The position numbers and the translations under genes are program-made. The notes beneath the pieces are model-generated. The model made no database searches and was not told the DNA's origin. It worked only from the letters and a program-made list of their open reading frames with translations. Shown one piece after another: positions 22,625-37,900 of a DNA stretch of 64,000 nucleotides (the stretch's first letter is position 1; each line of letters opens with the position of its first letter). This DNA comes from Siphonodentalium dalli (taxonomy: Eukaryota > Mollusca > Scaphopoda > Gadilida > Siphonodentaliidae). The stretch spans positions 185,138,796-185,202,795 of the forward strand of contig CP136068.1 of NCBI GenBank assembly GCA_032622095.1. Direction: 5' to 3'.

Positions 22625-25600
22625 AGTAGTGTGGTCGTGGTACGCAAAAAAAGGGGTCAACCCAGAAGAAATTGGTATAGAAGCGATCTCGGTGTCATTC
22701 AACGCGGGAGAATCTCTGCTACAACATATCCAAAATCCGCTAAAATCTGCTTTGGGCAAAATCCAGGATCCAAGATGGCGTCCAACATGGCCGCCTTTAG
22801 TCAAAAGAGATCCTGACTGAGATGAATTCGACATAATGAGAACAAATGTTGCCATATTAATACAAATGTATACATTTTTGCGAAGGTAAAGTATTATGCC
22901 ACATATCTATAGAAAAAATGGAACCCCTCGCCCCAGATGGCTGGCAAAATGGTGGCCTAAACTCGAAAATTTGAAATTTTTGCCTAATATCTTAAAGATC
23001 AATTCCTGTTGTTTGATAATGGTTCAGACTGGCGACATTGATTAGTCATATTCATGTTAATTCATCATCGGAGCAATGAAAGATACCATAAATGGGGTCC
23101 CAGTCTCATATACACCCTCAAAAATTTGATTTTACAGAACGCGGTATAAAATTCCACAAAAATCGCCATTGGGATTCCAGTCGTATATCAACAAGAAATG
23201 GACAGAACTGTACAATGTAAGTTGGGCATACCATTATCTATAATTACTCCAATTCAATGAAACCCAAATTGGCGCTTTGTCTTAAAATGGCTGCCAAAAT
23301 GGCGGTCAAAATATGGAAAATGGCAGATATTTAGAATGGTCGTCAGAGGGTTAGACCCAGAAGAAATTGGTAAAGAAACGGTTTTGTTGTCATTCGACGC
23401 GGGAGAATCTCGTGAATAACATATCCAAAATCCGCTAAAATCCGCTTTGGGGAAAATACAGAATTCAAGATGGCGTCCAACATGATCGCCAATAATAATG
23501 AAAATGACAAATATGTAGTTATTCACGAAAACCCATTCGACAAAACGCCAATTCGGCACCAATACACATCATTGATTGAAATCAATGTTTTTTTTGGTTA
23601 TGAGTAGCCAATCACGATTCAAAATGGTAAGATGGCTACCAAAAATGGCCACCGAAAATTGTCGAAATTTAAGTTCTGCTCAGAGGAAAGCCGAAACAAC
23701 ACTTCGGTTGTGAGCTAACGATGACAGACCTATTAAACATGTTGCCAATAATCTACTACCACAATCAGTTCAGCCCGAAATGTTCCAACTAAGCAGTATC
23801 TACTGCAGGATCCAACACGATGTCCACTTATTACGAGGGACTATCTGGAAATTAATTAAAAAGAAATTAAATTGCTACGAATCTGGATTATTTGAAAACA
23901 CAGTGTCAACATTTCTACTTATAACGACTATTCGGAACATCAAATATATGGGCATCGGTGGTAGTCCGGAAGCATCAGGCTATAATAGGTTTTCCAGTGC
24001 TGGCCAAAGTGAAAAGGACAGGAGGGAAAAGCGAATAATCTGGGGTTTACTCAATTGGTGGGCAAGTTGGTTATCGGAGCTGGGGAGTTTCAAAGTAAAA
24101 TTATTTTCTTCAATATCAAGAGGAAAAATGAAAATTCGCACGTACATTGTATACCCTTCACACTTTATGTGACAATTCCGTGTCATGCGATTGTGGGTAT
24201 ATACATGTGGATAGAAACATTCTAGTACATATATAGACGCACCCATATCTTCTACACATTTAGTGAATTTCATCAATGATATGTAGACACGGCTGGATCT
24301 GACCCGTAGGCGTAAAGGTATCAACCATTTAGCTTGATTAACTGGCATTTCAAGGTTGTCATTGGATAGAAATGCCACATGAACATGGTGATTAACAACA
24401 TGTTTGTCTAAGAAATGTGAACAATGAACATGTTATTTTCCGGATGTTAGACAATCAAACGGCCACATAAGGCGTTCATCCATGCTCATCAGAGCACGAA
24501 ATATGTGGAAATTAATGACACGCAAACTATTTCATGCGGACGACGTACTCTAGACCTACATCCAACGTCATTTCCTATTAACTTTTATTGTTTGTACGGA
24601 CGGTTTCGAGGTTTGAAAATCCCGCTTGTCCAAGAAAACCTCCACATACTTACGGAGTCGATGTGTAATCAATGTATGGGGATAGTTTCTTCATACATAT
24701 ATGTATTTGGCACACGTATTTTCTAGAACATAAGAGATCACCATTTACCGGAGAGTTGATATCTGAGAAGAGATCAGAGTAAAACTACTTTTCTTACATG
24801 TCGAATGGGGAATCCATGGGCTACATTTAGTTCCAGCTTGAAACTTGAAAATGATGGCCGAGCCCGAATAGTTAATATTTCGTCGCATCAGTGCTATAAT
24901 GTAACCCACATTTTAAACTTTCCGAGAAAATGAAGGTTGAAGTTTTTAGACAACATTTATCATAATGTTGACAAAGCATGACGTATTGTTGTATTTATCC
25001 CAATGAAAACTGACATTAGCTGTTCATTGAACCACATATTGTTTTCTGTTTATTCCCTCGTTTTCTTTTAAAAAGCAATAGCTTGTTTGGAGATATGACA
25101 TGCCAGCGACGATTCGTTTCCGTGCAATCGCATGTGTCTATGAACTAAAAGGTGCCTATTCTACACTATGAAAATTCACCCATGTGCATCATCATACAGA
25201 AATGTGTGGAACAATCACAAAATTTAAATCACCAAATGATCACGTGACTAACATGGAGATACTGCCATATAGCACACATTTTAGAATTCACAAACACAAA
25301 ACAGAAGTCAATTGGACAACATGACGCGTCCGATTGGCTGCTGTAGGGCATACGACCTCATAGCACGAATAATTGTAAAGATCGCTGGAGATACGACATT
25401 TGCTTCACTGGTTTGTGCGAATATTTGTCATCCAATGCAAGGACAGTTTGGCCCATCGGATTGGATTTTTTCTCACGATTCGAATGGTATCAAATACTCA
25501 TTTCCCGCCAAAATGGATATACGACATTATAGCACTGATGAGTCGAGATTTTGTCAACCCGCGGGAAGCCACTAAAAGATTGAAAATAAATAGTTTTGAT

Positions 25601-26900
25601 GTATATGAGCCACATACATGTATATGAGCCAACTATATCAACTGCATCCACCACTCACAACTTCCATTATGTGATAAGCTGGGCAGAGTCTACCATTTTC
25701 GTTTTGGAACCATATTAGATAAAATTTATTGTTTCTTTTGGTCTATTTGAGATGGAATGTTCACAAATAAAAGAAACGATCAATTATTTTGTAGACAAGA
25801 TCTGTTCATCCCTAAATATCAAATGTGACCAGAACCCCAAAGTCGATTTTGGTTAAATTTCATACCACATTCGTTATAACTTATTAGTGAAGGACCAGAG
25901 TAAACTATGATCTAATCTATTAGAAATGTCATTGCTGTAATGATCAGTTGACACGATCATTGAAAGAATATACCCATTGTTTCCCAGTTCAGAGAGCAAC
26001 AAGTGATAAACAGAAGTGATAGAAAATAGTATTTTTCACATCGGGTGGCCATTTTGGCAGCCATTTTTGGTACTGATTTTTAAGTTTTTACATAGAGCTA
26101 GCATAATGGCATCATAAAGGGGTATACATTCGTATGTATTTAGTCAATTTTATTCATCAACCACTACTTATAATGGATTGAATGACACTGTGATCAATAT
26201 CCGCCATTTTCCATATTTTGACCGCCATTTTGGCAGCCATTTTGAGACAAAGCGCCAATTTGGGTTTCATTGAATTGGAGTATTTATAGATATTGGTATG
26301 CCCAACTTACATTGTACAGTTCTGTCCATTTCTTGTTGATATATGACTGTAATCACAATGGAGAGTTTTGTGGAATTTTATACCGCGTTCTGTAAAATCG
26401 AATTTTTGAGGGTGTAGATGAGTCTGGGACCCCATTTATGGTATCTTTCATTGCTCCAATGATGAATTAACATGAATATGACTAATCAATGTCGCCAGTC
26501 TGAACCATTATCAAACAACAGGAATTGATCTTTAAGATATTAGGCAAAAACTTCAAATGTTCGAGTTTAGGCCGCCATTTTGGCAGCCATCTGGGACAAT
26601 GGGTTCCATTTTTGCCATAAACAGGTGGCACAACATTTTACCTTTGCAAAAATGTATACATTTGTATACATATGACAACATTTGTTCTCACTGTTATCGA
26701 ATTAATCTCAGTCAGAGTATCTTTTGACTAACGGCAGCCATGTTGGACGCCATCTTGGATCCTGAATTTTGCCCAAAGCGGATTTTAGCGGATTTTGGAT
26801 ATGTTATACACGAGATTTTCCCGCGTCGAATGACACCAAAACCGCTTCTATACCAATTTCTTCCGGGTCGAACCCTCTGACGACCACACTACAGTCCCAT
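22625..26900. mobile_element. Large inverted-repeat element with about 710-bp arms
   Basis: The left arm (22625-23335) and right arm (26190-26900) are reverse complements over their length, from tagtgtggtcg at the outer edge through gatccaagatggcgtccaac to gaccgccattttggcagc. Just inside the left arm, 23336-23560 repeats the start of that arm in direct orientation. The core of about 2.6 kb has no recognisable transposase. The 130-codon ORF at 23780-24172 has no known motif and an opposing ORF, so I do not call it. Confidence 0.7.
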
Positions 26901-27794
26901 ATACTCATTTAAGTCATTGTATAGTCAATAGTCAGTGAGTGGCTTGAGTTTACGCCCCGTAACATATTTTTTTACACGATCATGTGCCACGCGTTGCCCA
27001 ATTTACTATCCGTGATTTATTTTTGATTACGTCTTGTACAATGTACACGGAAATTCGTAATTCAATCTATGGCTCCAGCCATAAATTAAATTTATATCAA
27101 ATTATTGAGTTTAAGATAACCTATTAACCTGAACGTTTACAGAATACATCTTCGACTCAAATTAATTAGTTTTCTATATATTATCGATATTGGATTACTG
27201 TTATCACCGAATTTATTGAAAATGGCGTAGTAGATATATAAGACTTACATTTTAATGTTGCGCCAGCACAGCTCTCGTCACGAACAGGGTTCGCGCTGGC
27301 CGAAATTTACTTTTGCCAAATAATTTGCCAAATGAAAATATTTTTGGCCAAATTCTACTAAAATTTGCCAAATGTTATCCCTGATAGTATCATTTCCTGC
27401 AACCTTCATTGAGTTTTATGTTTCGACACTGTGGCGGTTTGAACGACGTTTGATATCGATAGGAATGCAGTTTGTTAATAATTATACTCGCATCTATATG
27501 GTGGTTTATCATACAACAATAAACCAATCACCGAACAATAAAATGGTAGCAGAGTTGCTTCATCAGAAGGGAACACCACAAGAGGATCAGCTATGTAAAC
27601 AACACCATCACAGTAAATACGGGTAATCCCCCCACCGTCGATAATAATGTTACCAGATTAACTGCATCTGAATGGAGGTATTAACTTTTCCAAAACCATA
27701 TGAAACACTACTAATATAAATCTGTAGCTATAAAAAAATAAATGGTATTGATTGACCTATATTTTTCAACTTTATTGAGGATTAAAAAGTGACT
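26901..27794. other. Unassigned spacer
   Basis: AT-rich. Apart from the block shared with 22039 I see no gene. Confidence 0.4.
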
Positions 27795-27965
27795 TGCCAA
27801 AACTTTTGCTGCAGAACGAAAAATATCTATAAAAATCAACATTATTGACATAATAATGTAAAGGACAATAAACGAAATTGAAATTCCCATAAATAAAACG
27901 CCCACCAAACCATATCTATCTAGAATTTTGACAACAGTATACACGCGGCGCGCGCGTAATAATTA
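27795..27965. repeat. Dispersed repeat, mate of 4703-5012
   Basis: A shorter same-orientation copy ending in gtatacacgcggcgcgcgcg. See the entry at 4703. Confidence 0.6.
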
Positions 27966-28997
27966 GGTAACAATATAAGCATTTCACAATTCAAGGCACG
28001 TGGGAACTTTTTGACTTTGAGGCGATCTGTCTCGCCAATTTGGCTGGAAAAACACGCGCTAAATATAGAGTATTCACCCGGTCAGAAAGAAAATGTGACT
28101 ATGATGCTCTGGTAGGTCACAGTGGTATAAATATGATAGGGAGTATATATACGAGAGAATAAAATAGACACTGGGCCCTGATTGGTCAATAGCCTCGTGT
28201 GTTTTAGCATAAAAATACATCACACCTCTTCCCTATTATTTCCCATAGGTAAAATAGCCATTTGCACAGGAATTAACCCTTTGTAGTCAAGTTTGAATTT
28301 TGTGTTGTGGTCTAAAAAGTAATAATATGTTATAGTGCGGTTATGATACTGGTAACGAAAACACAAGACGTAAAGGCGAATTCCCTGCTAGACCGATATG
28401 ATTTTTGGCAAAAAAAGTTTCCGGAAATGTCAATGTTTCAGATTTAAATAAAATATTGGACCTGGGATTTATATTGTAAATAGTATACACTAAAACGTTT
28501 GCATTGAGGACTATGGAAAACATTTACACCAGTCACGTGTATCTTCAATTCCACAATGTCCTATGTCGCTAAAATAGTATTCAATTAATTCCAGTTTCAA
28601 AGTGGAAATAAGGCTATAATGCTTAAAATGAGATGTGACACCATGGAAGTTAAAATACATTGTATTTCAGGTACAGCGGACAGAAAAGAATGTCTGATAT
28701 CTTCGCGAGAAGTAAAAATACGAACTTTCCGTTTCCACCATTAGAAGCGCTATGAAATTCTGCGTTTTTCACCAAAAAGGTCACTTAGGACAACCTGGAA
28801 ATCAGGTCGCGCAGTGAGACCGGCAGAGATTGAGAGATAACATCGAGACCATGTCTAGACCCTGACTAGATATAGTCTCGTGGAAAGGTGCACGTGTCCG
28901 ACACCTGAGAGATAATATCAAGACATGATCTCGTGAAGTCTCGCGTGTTCTGTGTAGCATGCAACGCGAGGTTTTCGTTACTTTTACAAGAGTTAAG
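27966..28997. other. 5' flank of the ependymin-related gene
   Basis: Contains a duplicated element, gagagataacatcgagaccatg (28830) and gagagataatatcaagacatg (28909), 79 bp apart. No TATA box stands at the usual distance from the ATG. Transcription start unknown. Confidence 0.4.
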
Positions 28998-31900
28998 ATG
29001 TTGTTCCCAATTATTCTGGCCTCTGGATTGTATAGCATGTTGTACGTTGAAGCTTCGAATCAGAAACCTTGTTGCTGGTCCCCTCAATATGAGGCACGCA
29101 AGGTACATATTGATCATGTATACAGGCCATCGAAAAGGAACAGCACGTTGGTCCCGCACGAGCGACATGTATGTATAAATCTTCTTTTAATGTCTGGATG
29201 ACTGCATGTTGCATGGTACATGCACGTTTTTTCTAAAATTTCCTGCTATTTCAGGGGGGGGGGGGGGGGTCCCTTTCGATCATTTTTTGTACCCACCCAC
29301 CCCCACCGCCAATTTTTTTTCCGTTTTCGGCAGTTTTTTCAGACCATTTTTTGACACCCACCCCCCTTTTAACACTAAAACAGAGATTTGCGGGGGTGGG
29401 GGGAAATTCACTGTAAACAGCTGTATATGAATTTCTGTGCATACTATTTATCATGGATGTTAACATGGACATGTAAATAGGAATGAGTCATTTTGAGGTC
29501 ATTCGGCCAAAAAAACATGGCTGCCAGCGACCATCTTGGATTTCAAAATTTGCAACAAAATACAACACGATAACTGCCTGCAGTCAGTTTACAGTTAGAA
29601 TTACATTATTTCTCTCATTCAAAGTGGGTTTGAAGCCCAACTCATTGCCAAAACACTAAAAAAAAAGCAGGAATTTTTTTTTTAGTTGCGGAAAAAATTG
29701 CTTGTTGGTGGCTTTGACCACCCACCCACCCCGGCATATGTGCCGGGAAAAAAAATTTCACCCCCCCCCCTGGCTATTTCAAAATTGATTTTTTCAAAAT
29801 CTATCTAGAATTTCATTTATTGTAGTTTTATTGCATGTATAATATAAAAAAAATTCTGGATGACTGCTACACTCACCTTTTTTCCCCAAAATTTCTTGAT
29901 ATTTCAAAATTGATTTTCTCAAAATATGTCTAGAATTTCTTTTTGAAATTGGATACAAGCGATTATTGTGACACAATATTTAAGCATCATGAACTCGTTA
30001 TAAGTTATAACCTCATTTATTGTACTTTTATTGCATGCATAATATAAAAAATAACATTTTATATATCTTTATATATTCAAGTTATCATATCTGAAGATAA
30101 TGAGAGGAAACTTAATTTTTCTTGATTCACAAAATTTCATAATTATTTTCATTTAGAAGACAGTCACCCATATGACTGCGGTGACAGTGGCTATTTAATC
30201 CTATAGTTCCTTATTCCGAAATATCAATTTATAAAATCCAAACACCACACAGCTCAACTTGAGTCCGTGTGGGCACCACAGGCTGCAGCATGACCCATTA
30301 CACTCTTATAACTAATGTGTAGAAACGATTACACATCAAATGTGTAAACCCGGTTAATACACATAGCAATGTGTAGTTTTACATACAAATACATTGACCA
30401 AGTGCCGTTCTACACATAATGTGTATATTTTGTTACACACAATTGTGTAAGAACGTAGAGCATGCGCATTGCGGTGCCTTCAGTTTCATAGTCTGCTTCG
30501 TGACGGCCATATTGTTAGAGTATATTTTTTGGAAAACAATCTACAGCGATCGTAGACAAGGATGTAAGTTCAGAATTCCAATTTGTGGGTTTATAGTATT
30601 AATAGTATATGAGGATTTATTTGTTAAAACTTTCATGGCGATTACTGCCCTTATACTCTTGTTATGATTGTTGTAATAATACTAATATTATGCAATCACG
30701 CCTCGACCCTGGTTTGTTCATTCAAAGCAAAAACTCACAGTACAGAACAAAATACTACATACCACTATGCGCCATGAAAGTTTTAACATATAAATCTGCA
30801 TATATCTTTAATACTATACCCACAGGTCGGACTACTGAACTTGCATTTCTTGTCTACGAACTGTATGTGTAAGAACCTACACAAAATGTGTAAGGGATAT
30901 GTGTTGATTTTATACACACAGTTGTGTATAAATGTGTAAAAATTGACCCATTTATGTGTAAAATAAATTACACAATTTGTGTACGAATATGAAACTACAC
31001 ATATACTACACAAATATGTTTAAGATCAAAATTGAATAATGATTGTGTAGCAGGGCTAAACATTTTGTGTAGAAAACCTACACATTAGTCATAAGAGTGT
31101 ACTGCACTAGTGTGTTCGTGGTGCGGCCCAGACCAAGTTATTACATACCATAGCTGAAAACCGCACCCTCTATCCCGTATATATGGCCGCTACCGGATGC
31201 GGCAAAAGTGACAACCATTACTGCATTAGCGTGTTCGTGCTGCGGTGGGATGGCTCACCCCAAGTTATCCCATAAAACAGAAAAGTGCGCCCTCTATCCC
31301 GTGCGGCCGTCAACGAATGCCGCAAAAGTGGCACCCATTAGCGTGTTCGTGTTTCGATTTTACCAAATAAACGGTGCGGTGGGGTGGCTAATAAACGGTG
31401 CGGTGGGGTGGCTAACACCAAATAAACGGTGCGGTGGGGTGGCTAACACAAAATAAACGGTGCGGTGGGGTGGCTAACACCAAATAAACGGTGCGGTGGG
31501 GTGGCTAACACCAAGTTATCCTTGAAAAACCTCCAGCCCGTGCGATCGCCACATTAGGCCATACAAGTGGCACATGATTCATAGACTGCCCAACAGTGAC
31601 TCATTATTATAGGTTACCGTTTGATTGTCTATACCTATATCATGAAAGCACAAAACCTAACCGGGGAAAGAACATTACGTTTATACATATGTATGCCGTC
31701 GGTTTTGTAATAGAATTTAAACGTCTAAAGTCCACGCAAAAACTTTTGGTACCATCCTTCCGATCCAAGATAATGACTGGCTCACTCCAGGAACAACTAC
31801 GACATATGATGTTGGCATCAAACATTTCATCAACTGCTTGGAAAGCATGTATGTGCTTATTCAAGGGATTGCGGTGGGGCGCGACTTTATTGGCGTGTGA

Positions 31901-34900
31901 TCCCCGGTATCCATGTGCATTTTAATAGTCGGTGTCATATCTGTGTCCTTCTCAATTTTTGTCAAAATTTCTCTTTCAGCATGTCAGCTACAAGATATGC
32001 GATGGGATAGGCGATATGGTTGCCATTACATCAACACAACACTTTTCTAACGGCACAATAGTACAACAGCGACGTCTATTAGACTACAAAAACGTGGGTT
32101 CAATGTATAGGGCCTATGTTGTTCTTATCTACATTTGTAGAACATACATTTTTCCTATCTAAATTTATAGATCATAATTTGTTCCTATTTATAGGACCTC
32201 CGGTGTTCCTATACTAAATTGCTTCATCAGGGTTCTGTCCAATCTTAGTTAAAGGCAACCGAGGCACTCCTAATGGGTAAATATGCATCGTTCTCAGAGT
32301 AAATAGAGCAAAACAAAAATTGTATAATATTTTTATTAGGTCAACAAAAAATATATATATATGTGATATAATAAACATACTGTGTGCAAAACAGAAAAGG
32401 AGAATTAGTGAAGTCAGTTATAGACAGTTTGATAGTTCAAATTGGAGGAGAAAGGTTAGTAAAAGAAAAAGAGATAGAGTGTGGGGGGGGGAAATGCATT
32501 TTAAAAGATAATATGTTTGTTTTCACATTGCTGTTCGTCATGGTTTTAGAATAATGGAATATGGGTGACGCTAATATCAATTTGTTTTTCTATATCAAGG
32601 CGCTAGGATTGGCTTTGAGTTTTTATCAGATTTGTAATATTGTTGATTATAATTCTTATTTATTCAGGGTGGTTGTTATTTTTTTTATCAGTTAAACTCC
32701 ATACAGTATATTGACCAACATTTGATGTTGAATTATGTAAAGATAAATTAATTAAGGACAATTTACTGTATGAGGCAGAACTGGAACTTAGGCATTCTAT
32801 ATTTATTTTCATCCAAAAGATCATTCATAAAGGCTCAGCCAAGCTAACAATGGGAGCAATCCATTAAATAGAGATAAATTGGTCATTGGCTGCGGACACA
32901 CTTACCACGGTAGCGATGGCATAGTAGTGTGACAATTTATTATGGTGGAGTTTGTTGACAATTGGTCCGTCATAATTCTGTGCCATAGCTATTCATGTTG
33001 CCCGCTGATTTTACGCACAACGAGTCGACTGGACAAATTAACCCATTTCTCTTCACCAAGGTTGATCTCTACTCATTAAGTTTTGCTAAATTGTATTCAC
33101 GACGATATATATAATTGCACGATATATCGTCCAGAATTGTGTTTGAATGTGGCCTGGTGGCAATTCCTCATTGGCCCACATAGCATTATTGTGGTACGTA
33201 TTTTTTATATGATCTCAATGCATGCATGTTTATCTACTTATATTACTGTCATTAATAAGAACAATCATGACTGTTGAGATGGGTTATTCATTAAGTTATC
33301 AAATAGACTTGTGTCTTAGCATGTAAAATATAACACTGCGTGTTGAGTAAAGACATTCAGGTAGATACATCCTTGAGAGATCGACCGTCGCTGGTAGAGC
33401 TTGGTAGACTCATTGTGCGAATTTGCATAGGGCGACATGGCTTGCTATGGCATATTAATTATGACCACCAATTGTCACCAAACTCCACCATAATTAATTG
33501 TCACACCTACTATGTCATCGCTACTGTGATACGTGTGTCCGCAGCCGAATGTGTAGAGTAATGCACCAATCCCTATACCATATCTTATTCAAGAGACGTG
33601 CATTGTACATGTAGAATACCTATCGATAGTATACGGACCCCGATCCCTATACCATATCTTCATTCAAGGGACTTGTATTGTACATAATTATAGAATATAT
33701 GTCGATCGTACTCATCGGTGGTGGAGACTGGAATTTTGAACTAATATCGACCCCGATTGAAGAAGCCAAGTTGCACAATTAAGTCATCACTAAAACGCCA
33801 CGACATCTTCTGAATGCATAGCCTTGCCACAAAGGAACAAGGCTCATAGTCTAGGCTGTGCTGGGGGTGACCGTAGCCCATCGGGGGAATTTATGCGACC
33901 ATCATTTTCTTATGGGAAAATTATTCTAGTTTTCGAATTCAGAGGGCGCCGAGCCGAGATAGGTGACAAAATATAACTTTTCATTATGTTTCATAGGGTA
34001 CCCTACCTAAAAAATGACATATTTTCAGAGGTTAACAGGCATTAACCGACTAGTTAACAGGGCATCAAAATCGGAAAAATTGTAAACATATTTGCAAATT
34101 ATGGAACGAATATAGACACTTAATCAGATTCAACATCGTTTTCCTGCTTTCGTTCTGATTTCGTGACGTCATGGTAAAATATGTAGCGTGACGCGTCAAA
34201 AATTCATGGCGATTCAGACAAAGTGTTGTGCGTCAACTCTTTGCAAATATAGAATATCTGTTGAATTCTTCCAAGTCATATATTTGTGGAAATGGAAGGG
34301 TATTCCCTACAAATTTATGTTCCGATCTGTATTACATATCTCCAAATGGTAAACTAATCGACAAAAGTTTAACCCTCACCCCAATTTCACAAATATCCAC
34401 CTAAATGCACCCATGCAGGTTGTTTCCAATAAAACATCGACAATGCACATTTTGTAGTGTCATACAGGGCACAACCATCCGTGGACACGGAGAATGTAAG
34501 ATTCCGGTCAAATCCTAGATTATGAAGGTAATAAAATCCAAGATGGCGTCCAAGATGGCCGCCAAGTGTCATATTGGCACTCTGTGCACAACGAGTGTGC
34601 ACTGCACAACGAGTTCGCACACCGGACTGGAAACTCGCAAGTGCTTTATTGTAACTGATCTTTATTTCATAGAGGCTGTATCGTAATATGTATAATTCAA
34701 CTGGTTACGTAAAACCGATGATGGAGACCAAAATGGCGGCCATAAAACTAAAAATTACCGGCTTCCGAGTTACAATGTTATGTCATCTGCATGTTATGAG
34801 TTTTGTACATTATTCGTTAGTGCATATATGTCTGTTGATAATGTGATCCGAATCCGATAAAAGTGTTGGCATTGAGAAAGTAAATGCTAATTTTTTTCTC

Positions 34901-37900
34901 AAAATCGACATGCAATGCCAAATTGCCACACTGGGACCGTGTTGTGAAGCTACAATGCCGACTAAATATACATATTCAATCCTCAATAACCAACGTAGGT
35001 GTCCATGGTAATGACTCATTAAACCCGCTTACAAAAACCGTCAAGCGATGACAATCAATTTAGAATCCTGATAAGTGCGGGTATGCAAAGAATGGATAAC
35101 TTAGTCTATATATCTCGTCAATGTTGTCAATGCGTACTGGGGTCATTGGTCTTCACGTTCAGTGGAGTGATGTTCCATTGAAATAATCTAAACAAATTTC
35201 AAATAAACCTGACATAATACGTATCTGTCGTTATATTCTCGCAGCTGCTATGGTCCCACCAGACGTGGATTTATGCTTATTTACTTAAGCAGTTCATTTG
35301 AGTATTTTCTTAGCAGTATTTAATTCTACGCCGCTTGCGATGTGCGGTTGCAGGTGTATTAATTATTGTATTGAATACACATTGACGACCACTAGTATAA
35401 TTATTGTCTTGCTAATGTACTATAGATCATGTATGTCTGAGTAGTGGCTGATGACTTCGGCGAGTTATATATATGCCTCCGCTTCCATATTATTTTATAT
35501 TTTCCCGGCTGTCCAGAATTCACGTTGCTATCACAATATATTTAAACTCATCTGCATTCAGTATTTAACTTCATACAAGGCATTGGTCGTTTTAAGTAAT
35601 ATCAAGTTACTTGGAGCTCACCCCAAGAATGTTGCACAGAACAAACTTTCAGCGTTTGGTTGGAACAGGTAGAATGTTATCAAAACTGACCCCTGATTTG
35701 TAAATGCTGATGCTTCAAATGATAACGGTAAATATGAGGCCTGTGTATTGATTGTGCTAAGTCCCATGAAATTTGGACTCACACTGTAGGTATCGCACGA
35801 CTCTCCGTCACACGTACACAACTATGATAACCACGTAAAGTACCCGAATGGGATAAAACTATATCATCCAATGTATATATCAGTATGGAGCAATGTAGGC
35901 AATTATTCAAAGATGAAAAGTACAAGGATTAGAAAGCCACACAGTTAGAAGACGTGCTCAAAATTTCATATACTCAGTTACTCAGGCATTAGAATGATGC
36001 TTATCATGCTAAATTTGTCCCTTTCGCTGATTCTGATCCATTTCAACCAACGGGATGACAACTCGTTGGTCACATGTTACCAGCCATAGCAGCGGAATTA
36101 ATGTTCTGATCAAAATAGAGTATATCCGCTACATGTGTATGTAAGATATTCTCGAGAAATATACTAGCCGTGGAGTACTTTTAACACAAACAATAAGCAG
36201 CAGCTCCTTTGCACGATCGCCAATTTTCGGTAATGGAACAACCTATTTATCTGATATATGTCAAATATTCATGATTCTGTTAATTGTCCCCATGATACAT
36301 TTTACGATATGCGTGAAACATTTATATGTATCTGACCGAAAGCATATATGCAAGTATGCAATTATCACACATATCAGATGATGTACATAGGTGTGGTAGT
36401 TATTGTGTGCATTTATCTAAGTAGACGTCACAGAAAACAATTGATTTTGAATCGTGATGTTTAGCTTAATATTGAGAAATTTGAAGCCGTAATGGTTCGG
36501 TATATTTCGAGTAAGTTTACCTTGTAAGCACCATACAATCAAACCAGGTTCCATCTTTGCATGTGGCGACGGTCCTATATTCGACAATGACACACGTTCT
36601 CGTCAAGTTATTGTCGTTGGATTGAATGTGTGGCATATATAGACAATCGCAGTCGGACATTTGATGGCTATTGGAACTATTTGCTCATAATATATAGATT
36701 CTTCGGCGACAGGTGGCAAGCCATATAGTAAACTCACACATAGTATTCCACACATATGAAACTTCGAAAGTAGTAACACCCTTTGCTTCAAGCATATTAA
36801 ATTAGTAATATCTCCACTTTCTTGTAGGAATTTAGATCGAGATACTTCATGAGTTGAAATATGGCACTTGTAAAATTACACACAAATAAATGCAAACATG
36901 TTTTCCCTTTGAAAACCAGTTAAGTGTTACATTTAATAAATCGATCTAGTCTCGACTAAGGTTATGCGATTAAAGTTAATTTGTCTTCAAAATTGTCGAT
37001 TCTAACTCACCACCTTATTAAATCGAAAAAAGAAACATTTCTTATAATTTGAATTTAGCCACAATATTAATAAAATTCGTCCAGTTTACAACTATATATA
37101 CCCATGCCATTTATGATTACTTGTGATGAACAATTACGTGATGGGAACAATCACGTTTCCAGCTGAAGAGTAATTTGATTGCACCATATGATTGGTCAGG
37201 TCAATTGATTCCAACAATACTGTCACAGTGGACTAACAAGCGTGAAATTGCAGCCTGTGAATGAATCGCAACTTCTCGGCTGCCCACGCACATGTGCCAA
37301 CCAACTGTTTTACAGTGTTCCCAGAGTTGACAGTTAATGATTAAATTATATTCATATAAAATCCGAATATTAACTTAATCGTGTCACCCGGCTGTGTAGA
37401 TCCGCTAGATGTATGTTACTCAGTGCTGATAATTACCAGCATGATGAAATCATGTTATCGGTGGTTAAATGTCTAACGAAATTGTCTACGAGTGGACAGC
37501 CCTTATACAATATAAAATATGGCAGAAACTTATAATTTCTTCGTCTCTTGGCGAAATGGATGAACATCATAACAAAACGCTCAATAGATGTATTAATATA
37601 TTGCGACAGCGACGTGAAACATGAACTGCCGGTGTGAAATAAAATGATATGGAAGTGAGGGCATAAGCCTGTGAATTAACTCGTCAACCACTGCTGAGAC
37701 ACCCATGAATATAGTACGTTGGTGGGAAATTGATTTAAACTATTGGTTGCAACTGCGAATAGTTCATAAAATGAGTATTTGCATTTTGCAATGAACATGT
37801 AACCGTTCATTGTTATCTAAATCCTCATAGTTGAGAAGTACTAAGTACTGCTTATGAAAACACCCATTTCCGTGCGTGGTGGCATCCCGAGGAAATGTAG

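Noticed and set aside
23780-24172. 130-codon ORF as a gene
   Set aside because: No motif, overlapped by an opposing 132-codon ORF, and located inside an inverted-repeat element.
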